Assembly: GCA_000181795.3 (NCBI GenBank)
Contig: CM012955.1
Location: 1,828,861 to 1,892,860, forward strand
Length of the DNA: 64,000 nt
Reading direction: 5' to 3'
Source: Trichinella spiralis
Lineage: Eukaryota; Nematoda; Enoplea; Trichinellida; Trichinellidae
Numbering within the stretch: the stretch's first letter is position 1; each line of letters opens with the position of its first letter. This document shows positions 12,930 through 23,700 of this stretch, in pieces. The translations under genes were made by a program, and so were the position numbers. Below the pieces are notes generated by a model. That model did not search any database and was not told the DNA's origin. It saw only the letters and a program-made list of their open reading frames with translations.

Positions 12930-13056
12930 TCCACTCGGCATCATCAAAATCAAACCCCAGCAGTTAGACATTATGAAACAGAAACAGAGATCAAGTAAAC
13001 TGCCATGTCAAGCAAATATGACAAAAGTATAATATTTGAAGTTGTGCTGAACGCAT

Positions 13057-13577
13057 TTATGCAGCTTCACTAGAACTGGTTGGATTCTAAAAAAATGAAA
13101 AATTATTAAAATACCACGTGTACTGGAAAATGGAAGTTTTTACGTTCCAGAACTTCATGAGTAAAATAAAAAAACGCTTCACAACTGCGTTGGAGTGTGT
13201 AATAAATGAGCTCATAAAAGACAGAAATGAAATACCGTATTCGAGTTTTGTATTTGAGATGGCAGAGATATTGAATTATTAACGGCAGTTCGCTTGAAGT
13301 CACTGTTACAATCCGAATAACTCATCCCAATGCCTATACCAGTACCCATTACAACAGGCCACGTGCGTTCTAAATCAGAACGGTCATTCATGGTTGCTTT
13401 TGAAAAATAATTTAGTAGGAAGTGAAATTGCATACTGTTAAATATAAAGAGCGAAAACAATATTCCCAGACCAATACCGCCGCTAATTTTGACAACTGCG
13501 TTAGAAAGACATCGGCTAAGTTTTCTGTCAAATTCGTCTTCTGATCGATCAATCACACTAGCGTTACTTGCTGACAT
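13057..13577 (-). CDS. MIC10: MICOS complex subunit MIC10
   Basis: Three exons (13577-13436, 13369-13236, 13086-13057) join in phase to 101 residues, the usual size. The family core is unmistakable: SEDEFDRKLSRCLSNAVVKI, then a glycine-zipper membrane helix GGIGLGILFSLFIF, a very short loop (NKRTW) and a second glycine helix VVMGTGIGIGMSYSDCNSDF. In the mitochondrial inner membrane MIC10 oligomerises through these glycine motifs to bend crista junctions. The first intron is 66 nt, divisible by three and without stops, and sits exactly in the loop, so the unspliced frame also reads through. The start chosen is the ATG 8 nt after a TTTCAG acceptor. An ATG 18 nt upstream lies before that acceptor. 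The short last exon (ending NPTSSSEAA) was picked on phase and its T-rich acceptor. Confidence 0.93.
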
Positions 13578-14289
13578 TAAATTCTGAAATTTCAAATAAT
13601 TTATTTACATCATCTGCAAGTAAAAAGGTAATACTTTGAACTGTCAAGCGTTATTAAGTTAGCAAACAATAAACAAAACGCAATATTAAAGAAAAATTTC
13701 CACGCCATCTTCCAGCACACAAATCTTTTGCTACTTTTCAAAAAAAAATAATAATGAGAACAAATATTCTTCAAGTAAATGCAAACCCAAGTAAAATACC
13801 AATTAATAAATCGAAAGAACGGAAAAAAGAATGATAAAAGACAATTTTGATTGGCAATTTAATTTGATCGAAATGATACAGCAAATTAAAGATAAAATTT
13901 TGGAACATTTTCATTTTATGTCAACAAATTTTAATTAACAATACAATATTTGAATGAAATGGTTGTAAAAGCGACTTGATCAGTTTGTACGATATTACAA
14001 CTAACTGTTATAGTTGTTATACATACACATCTATATATGCATTTACATGTATGAATTAGTAAACGTTGAAACAATTATAAACAAAGTAAAGAATAAAACA
14101 AAAATTTGCAAACAAAGTGCCAAAACCAAACCTCTATAACGCCGGCTGTTTCTAAAGCTATACCGGTTTATCCTAAAACTGTTCGAAATTTAAAAGGCTA
14201 TTTACAATTGCTGCTAGTAGACGCCGTCACTGTACGCGGTAGTCATAAGAATAAATATACTGTTGAATAGGCCAAACATCGAAACTTAT
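13578..14289. other. intergenic, no gene seen
   Basis: AT-rich DNA between the start of MIC10 and the presumed end of the KH-domain transcript. Nothing with coding character was found. Confidence 0.5.
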
Positions 14290-14295
14290 TTTATT
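14290..14295 (-). promoter_or_regulatory. candidate poly(A) signal of the KH-domain gene
   Basis: AATAAA on the minus strand about 525 nt past the stop codon. The 3' UTR so defined contains the (GACA)n tract at 14744-14769. Confidence 0.35.
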
Positions 14296-14743
14296 TATAT
14301 ATATAGTATTTCGAACATGTGAAATATATCTATCAAGTTACAAAAAAAAGAAGAAAAAAAGAATTTTCAACGAAAATCATTAAGAAAGTTAAGAGTACGG
14401 TAAAATGTTGAGTTATGCAGGTACAATTTGGCAATAATTTCATAATCTCGCTCAAATCTTTTGATAACAATAATTAATCATTGGCAATGAACAAATTATC
14501 ATTACACGATAATTTAAAAAAGATATAGAAATTTTGAAAAAAATTAGTGCTACATTGAAAAATAAATTTTTATCGTCGTTCAACAAAACAGCTGTCCAAC
14601 ATGACAGACCAGGTGGGGATGGACGGATGAGTTGGACGAAAGTAACAGACAAAAAATAAAGTAGGAATTTGGCTGTATGAATAAGAAGAAATAACGAGTT
14701 ATAGTGGGTGTGGCAAATTGTCGGAAAAGATGAATTTCACAAG

Positions 14744-14769
14744 TAGACAGACAGACAGACAGACAGACA
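14744..14769. repeat. (GACA)n microsatellite
   Basis: Six tandem GACA units about 50 nt beyond the KH-gene stop codon. Confidence 0.85.
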
Positions 14770-14818
14770 CAATTTGTTGTTGCACAGCAAAAGCGGTCCG
14801 TCACCAATCAGTCTCAGA

Positions 14819-15421
14819 TTAGCAAAAATACTGGCCGCAGTGACCGCAGCGTCCGCCGCCACCACCGTTGCCGGTACGGCTTGGCTTGACAGTATCCGGG
14901 GAACCGTGGTTCTTTGGAAACAGAGTACGTTTCGCCAATTGTCGAGACTGAATTTTGTCGCCTGCCTTTCTTCCACTGGGTGGTCGATTGATCAAAAAGT
15001 CGATACACTGTTTGGCCGCTTCGATTCTCCAAGCGGAGACATTTTCGTAATCCACGACAGACAGGTCGGCACGTAAAGACGATGCATCCACACCATTCAG
15101 CCGGATTTTGCATCCAGAAAATTGTTCTATCGCTCGGACAGTGAAACCGCCGGGACCGATTATTTTTCTGGCATTGTTCAACGTACGCTTGTCGACTCCG
15201 TTGAACGTTTTCGTAAAGTAGCGGTTCACAACTGCTCCAGACGGTCGAGGTGGCGATGGAATATTCTTGAACATCTGCAGCAAAAATTCGTCTTCCGAGC
15301 ACCCCGGCAAAATCTTCTGTTCAGGCATGCCGACCAGCAATTTCTCGTCCACCATTTCCAAAAGCGCTTCTTCGCCCTGTTTCAGCAAAGCACTGTCGAG
15401 TAACTCTCGGTCGGAGCTCAT
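14819..15421 (-). CDS. KH-domain RNA-binding protein (STAR-like KH)
   Basis: A single-exon frame of 200 residues. A short helical N-terminus (about 1-40) leads into a KH domain at about 72-145. The KH loop is GPGG within ARKIIGPGGFTVRAIEQFSG, and the CKIRLNG strand follows. The hydrophobic pattern after this fits the last KH strand and helix (ADLSVVDYENV, then AAKQCIDFLI). The GxxG loop with conserved I and G residues supports single-stranded RNA binding. The GPxG form is typical of STAR/quaking-type KH domains, but no QUA1 or QUA2 was identified with certainty. The basic, Gly-rich tail ends RCGHCGQYFC with three cysteines, possibly half a metal site. It lies downstream of, and in line with, the 89-residue gene and vab-10. 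No intron was seen, which is unusual beside its intron-rich neighbours. A processed retrocopy is possible, but the frame is intact. Confidence 0.75.
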   Translation of the reverse strand: MSSDRELLDSALLKQGEEALLEMVDEKLLVGMPEQKILPGCSEDEFLLQMFKNIPSPPRPSGAVVNRYFTKTFNGVDKRTLNNARKIIGPGGFTVRAIEQFSGCKIRLNGVDASSLRADLSVVDYENVSAWRIEAAKQCIDFLINRPPSGRKAGDKIQSRQLAKRTLFPKNHGSPDTVKPSRTGNGGGGGRCGHCGQYFC

Positions 15422-15767
15422 GTCGGTAATGTTCGTCTCAAAACTAGCAATTTTCGTCGCTTCGTTCGATAAACCAATACAATAAATATATCTATCACTT
15501 TCAACTTACGGTGATCAGTTTAAACAAAATTCGTCCACAACATTTTAAAGTAAAATTTCAACTGTAAAATTTCTATCTTTTTTAAACAACATTTTCACCC
15601 AGTAAACGAACTACAGCTAGTGAAAAATAGTATTCCATCAATTTTCATTTGATTTTACTTTTCATTGTGAAATTTTGAATAGAGAAAAAAAATTGAACAA
15701 AAATAAAAGCAAAAAAAACACCATATATATAACACAGAGTAAATACGAAAAATAATTGTATGTTTGT

Positions 15768-16206
15768 TTAATTGGCTTGTTCATCAGCATCATCTTGTGG
15801 CAGGATTTGCGTGTTTTCAACAGTCGACGACAATTCCAATTCAATCATCTCCTTTTCGAACAATTCAAGCTGCTTATGAAGCGAGTGACCGAACGTGGAA
15901 ATTAACTTGTTCGCATAATCAGCACCACAAGCTAAAGAAACAAAGCATTCGACATTCACTTCAAAACAAACAAGCAATCAATCAATCAATCAATATACAA
16001 ATCAAATATTATCGTTAATATAAATAGAACAATTCAAATAGAACTGAAGTGCTGAATTGAAAAAAAAATATATGTATGTATATAAAAGAAAATAACTTGC
16101 CTGCCATTTCAGACAACTGCGCATTCATGTACTTGAGTTTGGATGTGATACGTTCCACAAGAATCGTCTGCTTGAACAAATCTTCAGTCGTGTTGTTGTC
16201 TTCCAT
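15768..16206 (-). CDS. 89-residue helical protein, function unknown
   Basis: Two exons (16206-16101 and 15931-15768) joined across a 169-nt intron with a GC-AG boundary (donor CAG|GCAAGT, the usual context for GC donors) give 89 residues, phase 1. The product is almost wholly helical by eye. It has an acidic start (MEDNNTTEDLF), an amphipathic stretch about 10-65 with heptad-like hydrophobics (ILVERITSKLKYMNAQL, then LHKQLELFEKEMIELEL) and an acidic disordered end (DDADEQAN). The size and coiled-coil pattern recall small subunits of multi-protein tethering or kinetochore complexes, but I do not recognise the family. It lies 558 nt downstream of the vab-10 stop and 346 nt upstream of the KH gene, all on the same strand. 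Confidence 0.6.
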
Positions 16207-16367
16207 TATCGTTAGCTTTTCCTATTTATTTACAATGCGCAGTTGAAAGGATAAAATAAGACATGAATATGAAATAAAATGCAACTCAATACGCAATGAT
16301 TCTATAATGCTCATTATATGTACAATGAACAACAACTGGCAAAAAAAACAGAAAATGATAATAATAA

Positions 16368-16373
16368 TTTATT
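16368..16373 (-). promoter_or_regulatory. poly(A) signal of the vab-10 B-type transcripts
   Basis: AATAAA on the minus strand, 392 nt after the GAS2-form stop codon and 160 nt before the next gene's start codon. Confidence 0.55.
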
Positions 16374-16764
16374 TACAAATAAGCAAATAATACAAATAAA
16401 TATACACAGCAATTCATTCATTATTAGTCAGTGTTGCAACCGGTGTATCTCTGAAAGAAACATATCAGTAGCTCGCGTAAATGAAGCAGATTCACAAACA
16501 AAGAAGAAAACACCAATATACAATATATACAGCATTTAAAGGGTAATTTTCAAAATCCCTGAGATGCATGGAAATGGAAAAGGAGACCAGCTCGTTTAGG
16601 ACAAGTAGAAGAGAAACAACACGCGCGCGATTCGACGAACACGTGCAATAAACGATTTTCTTATTCATCATTTCCATGTACACCTAATGAATGAATGAAT
16701 GAATGAATAATACATTCCAGCCCGAAAAACACCGACAACAAGAATCGTAAAATTGTATGAAAAA

Positions 16765-17786
16765 TTAAAAATTCTTTCTACTGCGCCCACCACGACGACC
16801 CCTCCCCGTAGTAGTAGTATTTTTTCGATGAGACGGCGACGACGGTTGCAGTGATGACGCTGCTGCTGACGTTCTTTGTTCTTTCCGTCGTTTCGATGTC
16901 TCAGCAGTATCAATTTCTTGTTCAGACGATCTGTGGGACGACGTAACACCACTTGCATCAGTATTTGCTGGTAAGTTTGCTTGTGACGACGAGTGGTCAC
17001 CAGCGTCACAGGCTGAGAAGAAAAAAAAAAGGTAACAAATCACCACCACCATCACCACCAAAATAATAAGTAATACAACATTGTTGATTATTAAAAATCA
17101 ATTTTCTACTTACTGCTTGCCAACTTACCGGTAATAGAAGCAGGCTCGGCTGGCGGTGTTTCACAGACATTGTCGGCTACTGATAATGATGACGCATTGC
17201 CAGCAACAGCACCGCCGGTTGAACACATCGGCATGCTCCGTTCGGTTTTTTCACGAATCTGAACATCACACATGAACGAACAAACGGTTTAACCGTAATC
17301 AACCGAACAAAATGCGCCATACTTTGGTCACCGGACCGTACGATGTGCCACTGCTCAGTTTGGCCGCCTTCTCCGGTTTGACATTTTTTCTTCGGAACAG
17401 CCAGACCGCTTGCGAGCCACCTTCAGGCAAAATGAACTGCTCCCTCAATTCGAGATTCGTTCTACCTTTTGCTAAACGAAAAAAAATCCACATCGAACAA
17501 CAACACAACGTTTTTTTTAAATAAATTCTCTTTTCTTTGTCAACTGTCTGGTCAACTGCGCGCGTGTAATTTTTTCTTACCTCTGCAAGGGTCATTTTTG
17601 CTCATAAACTCTTGAAAAGTTTGCCACCCACCGCCAACCCGAACCATCACTGTAGAACGGTAAATTCGAACCAACTTCAATCGTTCACCCAACTGAAAAA
17701 GTAAACCAAAAAAGTTTGAGCAATCAAAACTGAAGAAATAATTGAATTCTCTTCTCGTTCAATAAAAAATAAAAACATAACATACC
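16765..17786 (-). CDS. vab-10: vab-10 B-form 3' end: GAS2 domain and Ser/Arg/Gly tail (exons 44-47)
   Basis: Exons 17692-17581, 17471-17323, 17258-17129 and 17012-16765 follow the end of exon 43 at 17786. The GAS2 domain starts at the end of exon 43 ([20 protein letters not shown]). It continues with [20 protein letters not shown] and FMSKNDPCR, and ends with [18 protein letters not shown], a near-textbook GAS2 core that binds and stabilises the microtubule lattice. The last about 125 residues are low-complexity, rich in Ser/Thr, with a KRRKEQR cluster and the end [14 protein letters not shown]. This basic tail probably adds microtubule affinity, as the GSR region does in mammals. I see no SxIP-type EB1-binding motif in it. 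Two of the introns are below 150 nt. Confidence 0.95.
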
Positions 17787-20700
17787 CTGTAACAACGACC
17801 GGGACGAACTTCCTCCACTCGGTATTTCTGCTTGCAACTGCACAAGTTCAGTTGCTTGGCAATTTCTTCCGTTATTCTCTTGTCATCGGTGAAATGTTCC
17901 GAATCTGCCCTCAGGGCGTGCAAAAATTCGGTCATATCCACAAAGCCGTCTTGATTGCGGTCAATTGCCTCGACCACAAGGTCCATTTCGGCTTTGCTGG
18001 TCTTGAAGCGCGAATTCAAAATTGCGTCTCGGAATTGGTCGCAAGTGAGACGGCCGTCCCCGTCGCAATCGTATCGCTTAAAAAGATCGACAGCACGACA
18101 TTTTCGTTCCGCCATCCAGCGGACGTAGCGACGCCGCCAATCTTCAAAGGAAAAACCAGTGAGCTGCTTCATCTCGATAATATAATGTAGCCGTTCATTA
18201 AGCAGGTTTTTATAAGAAATGCAGCTCAGCCAGAGTTTCCTCCAGGCGGCCACCAGCTGAGCCGTTCTGGCGTTCTTGGGGCGACTAGCAGCTGCGCCGG
18301 GGGTGACCAGTCCCAGTTGTTCAGCTTCGACGGTTCTAAAATCGGCCGTCGCCTCGTCGACTTCGCGCTGACGTTCCTGAAGCGACACTTCAAACATTAG
18401 CTGACTTTCGATCAGTTCGACAATCTTCCTGTGCTGCTCATCCAACACATCTGCGGTGCCGGGAGTGTAGCTGGGCAAGTTGTCCTGCAGCGAGTCGATT
18501 TTCGCTTGCATTTTCTGTACCCAGTCGAGCAGCAATTTCAAATCCACGTCCAACTGCTTTTCCTGGTCCAAATCGGACTTCAAGCGCAACAAACGCTGCT
18601 TCACCATCTGCAATGTCTGGGCGTAGCGGGCTTCGAGCGCCGTCAAGCACCGTTCGAGAGGTTTCTCCGCCTTCGGGTGACAAACGGCCCGTATTCGCCT
18701 GCCGAGCTCCAGCACCTCGTCGACCGAACCCCTTTTGCAGTCGATCTCCTCGATCAAGTGTTCCAAAGCGGCAATTCGACGCTCGCAATTCTGCTCGGTC
18801 GGCCGGGCCCGCGTCTCCGCCTGAGCAAGCCATTCGAACAAAGCGCCGCAGTCGGTTTTCAACCGCTCGGCGTCCGCTCGACTTTTGCACAACGCCGCTT
18901 GTCGTTGGTCGACCAGCCGACTGACCGTATCCCACAATTCGAGCATCACGTCAACTTTTTTAGCGATCGAATCCGACAACTGCTGCTGCTGCTGCCGTTG
19001 CTCATTGGTCGACGAACATTCATGTCGCATACCCCTTATCGAAGCGATGCTGGATTCGCGGCTCTGCAAGCCGGACCGCAACGTTTGCAACCGCTCGTCG
19101 AGCTCGAGCAGCGTGTCGACGTCGCCACCGACCCGCTCGTCGTCGCCCAACAGCTCTTCGGCCTGACGAAGCCAAACCATCAACACGTCGACCGCCTCTT
19201 CGAGCTGACCGTTGAACAGCAACGCCTGTTCGAGCCGAGCCTGACGTTCGAGCAAGGCGCCATTCAAGCCGTTCCACTTGTCACGGGCAGCATTGACCGC
19301 GTCGCCAATCACCTGCTGCTCTTCGGCAATAGCGTGCTCGCGCAGTTGCCTGCCTTGGGCAGCGATTCGATCCAAATCGGCCGACAAAGCGCTCAACTGG
19401 CCCTGGAACATCGACAGCTGATCCAACGCCTGGACGAGGTGTTCGACGCTGAATCCACCACCACCACCAGGCGACAAGTGCTGCTGCACCAACAACTGCT
19501 GGAATTGGTCTTGCAGCTCGTCGAACTTGCAATTCAGCTGTTCGAGTTGGTCGAAGAACGACGTGCACGAGCGGGAAACAGTATCCAACTGCTTGGACCG
19601 ATCGGCGGCGCGCGTCAAGATCTTCGACCAGCTGGTCAACATCGTCGCCAGCTGATTCTTAATTAGTGTCGCGTCCGGTCGGCGACACGTGTACTTCATA
19701 CGTGTGCCGCAGCTGTCGAGCGTCAACATCTGCTGACGACGAGTATCAATTTCTTCGCAAAAAGTTAGATGCTGCTCCATTTGGGTCTTCAATTTCGCTT
19801 TCAGTCTAGAGGCGGGCTCCAAATTATTTAAATAATGCTCGGCCCGTTGTTGCCAGCACGAACATTCCGTCACCAACGAGTCGAACTCGATCGCTTGTTT
19901 CAAAGCCCGTTCCAACTTTTGGCTGTGCTCTTCGACGCGTTTCTGCAACAATTTCCAACGCGTCTCGAATGCTTGGACTTCGGCGAACAGCGGCGACTGC
20001 AGTGCGCTATTGTCTCGCGTGTAATCAAGTGCATCGACGATCGCACTGTCGATCGTGCTTTTCTTAGACGCGACGTCGGCAACAATCAGCTACAGAATAG
20101 AAAGAAGAAAAAAAAATAATAATCATACACCAATACCACTAACTACTAAACACGCGCGCGTACTTGGAATTTTTCCAACTGCTCTTTCGCTGTGTCCGGC
20201 AATCCGCCCACATGACGCCCGTTGGAAATGGCACTTTCCACGTCAGACATCCACACTTGCCATTCGACAAACATGTCCAAAAATCGAAACGTCTCCTGTT
20301 TGCTATATTCGAGCTCGGATAATTTGACATCTATACTAGCCATCAACGCGTCCCATTTCGACTGCATGATTTCAACTTTCTCCGCCATCGACGACTGCTC
20401 GGACGATTGGTCAGGGTGAAATTGACGGTTTCGCGTCACCGCGTCGGTCACTTCGGCCACAGTTGCGCGATGAGCCGCAACATCATTCGCAATAGCTCGC
20501 AGCACAGCGAGCTGCAGGTCGACGCTTTTAATATCGCCTGGACTGCAGCGCAACTCGTGCACCGTGCCCGTCGTCTTCTCTATCCAATTAATCATCTGAT
20601 CGAGAGCGACTTGCGCGCAGCCGACCTGCAGCAGCGCCTTTTCCAAATCTTGATGTCGACTGGACGCGATCGAATACAGCAGTTTCAAATGGCTGCTGAT

Positions 20701-23700
20701 TGTTTCGTATGCATGACGCGCGTACGAGACGTCCGTCGCCGGCGAACCACTGCAGAACGTTTCGCAGAGCTGTTTCAACTGTTCCACAAGTACCGTGACA
20801 GCATCGAGTTGATCTTTTAAGCACAACACTTCCTGAAATTGTTCATTCAACTGTTCCAACTGGTCACTGATGTCTTGGAAGCTGTTAATTTGATCTTCCA
20901 CGTTTTTCAACATTAGTAATATATGCTGAAGAAAAAAAAATCAACAATAAAAATAGACGGATACATTCATTCACATGAATGAATACAACAAATATATATA
21001 TACTCAACATACATCCGATAATAGAGTCATCGAATCCGCCTTGGCCAATTTGTATTCGATCTCTTGATCACGCTTGTTCAACAAATCCGTAATCCGCTGA
21101 TTAGTTGTTTTCAGTTGCCTTACTGTTTCCACAACGTTCGACTTGAATTCATCGCCCACCAGCTTCAGCAGCTGATTACCAAGTTTCTCACAACCTTCGG
21201 CACTGGCTTGTTTGTCACTGAACTGTGCCTTCATGCGGATTAACTGGTCGCGCATATCGACCAGACAAAGAGCCTCACAAGTCGCCGACTCGGAACTGGA
21301 CAACTGCGACTCTATGGGTTTCCATTTTTCCATGCAAGCAGCGTACAAATTCCAAAACGACCCCGCAACGCGCAACGTCTCGTGCAATTTATAAGTGTGA
21401 CTGGTGATAATATTCAACAATTCCGTTGACAACAACTCGATCAAATCTGCTTTGTCAGACAACATTTTCACTTCGTCATCACAATCGATTCCTCCGACGG
21501 ACGGCCTTTCCATTCCGTTAATCAGAGAATGGCAAAGGGATTGTTTTCTTTCCAAATCTTTTACCAATGCCATATTTTCCTCAATTTGTCTACTTAACAA
21601 TTCTGGCCTGTCGGATATTCGACTGCAGATTGAATTAAAGCGTTCTTTACAATCATTCAGTGATTCCATGATGCCATCCAACTGATATATCACTTTGCCG
21701 CTGTGCACCTGGGTCCTTTCTATCACGTCGGCTCGCATCTTGAACGTGTTTTTCAAATTTTCATAACGCGACGTCAACTGGCTAGTCAGTTTAGCAATTC
21801 GTGCAGCATCTTCTGCACACGCTAACTTTTTCACCTCCAATCGATATTTTTCTAACTTTTCCACCATGATATAACCGTCAGAAATGTTTTTCCATATCCT
21901 CTGAAACGAAACAAAAAAAGTGTCACAAAATAATAAGCAAATCCACGCACGCTGCGCGGGGGCACACATACTTTATTCACTTCCACAATATCGTGCATGC
22001 CATCGTCTTGCAAAAGATGCATACATTCAACTTCACTTTCTTCCGACGTCAGCCAAGCGTCCAACTCTTTGTAAGCTTCGTCGAAGCAGGTTATCGTCGC
22101 CACAAGTTCTTCCAGATGTTCCAACAGACTGCAACTGCAATCAGTTACAGCGTCTGACAATGCTCGCAATTTCTATAACAAAAAATGAATTACACAAACA
22201 TCAACACAGCAACAAGTTGTAAAAATAAAATAATCTCAAACAACAGCACGACAACATCGTATGCATACCTCCATTTTTTCGACGAGGAACTGCCTATCGT
22301 CCGGGTTAAGTAATTTCGACACTTTGTTCCCCAGCAGCAGTATATCATTAGCCCTGGTCCTTTGAGAAAAGATGTCAGCCTGCAACGTGCGATGTCTTTC
22401 CAGTGTGTCGCGGGCAATATTCAAATCGGCCGAAAAGACCGCGCACTGTTTAATTTTCTTTTCAACGGGTTCTAGCCAGTCGATCAAACCGTCCAACGCA
22501 GCCATGACCTGTTGTGCATCAAGACAATTTTTAATGAAACAACCAGTGCGAGCAAAAATTCCAATGCTACATGTATAAATATAAATAAATATATATATAT
22601 ATACCCGTTGCCATTCTTCTTTCGCTGTGGAAGAGCGTTCGCACAACTGTTCAAGCTGTTCGCAAACGTTCGAATAACGAGACTTGATTCGGGAACTTAT
22701 TCGGCAAATCTCTGCTTTACCTTCGCTAGAGCAAAAGTCGTTTAATTTATCGCCCATTGTGGCCATTTTTTCCATCAATTCACGCATTTCAGTGGTATCG
22801 CTCTCAATATTCTACAAAATGAAACAGAAAATCAAACAGAATTATTATCGGTGGTAACGGATTCAAATTTTTCCATCTGATGGGAAAGAAAATCCGTTTT
22901 TTTCAGGAAGAGAGAAAAAAATTAACAATACAAAGAAAACAAACAACAGACGACCGACTCACATTAATCAACTCCAACTGATGACAAATGGATACTTCAT
23001 CTATCTGAACCAGATCCTCTTCTACGGCCGACAACCATTCAGACATAGTAGTATGAGCAGCTGAAAATTCCCATGCTGCAGAAAAAGCGTCCTGCAGTAC
23101 TAGCATCCGCTCGTCCGCAGTATCGCTCAATTCTGCGTATCGAAGGTGCAACAATTCAAGCCTGTGCTGAATTGTTTCCGCTTCGTCGTCAGGCATGTTT
23201 TTGCACATTTCATGTCCAAATTCCATCAATTTTGCTACACGAATTTGAAACTGTGAAATTTCTTCAGCGATGCTCTAGAACAAAAATGTATACCATATTT
23301 TTGTTTTGTTCCACGAATAAACAAACAAACAAGAAACAATACTTCCACACAAATAAATAATACTAACAATAACAATCAAATTACCATAATTTGTTGACTT
23401 TGTTTCGACAATACATCGACTTGAATATCATCAATCGAAGGAACTGAATTCAAGCGTTCAGCTAAATCATCGAGCCAGGAGTCAACATCATCTATACGCT
23501 CTGTCAGCGATAAGACGCCCTGCTTCATTTCAGAAAGCAATTCGGACAGATTTTCAACCGTAGAATACAACTTTTGATATCGGTTCGAGTGACTGGACAT
23601 CTGCTCGCCAACAATAGCTGCTTCCGAATCACACAACAGATTTTGAAACTGCTGACCAAAATGCATCACTTTCTCCAAGTGATTACCGCTTTCTTCAAAT

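Noticed and set aside
18431-19666. 411-codon plus-strand frame
   Set aside because: Antisense shadow of GC-rich spectrin-repeat exon 43.
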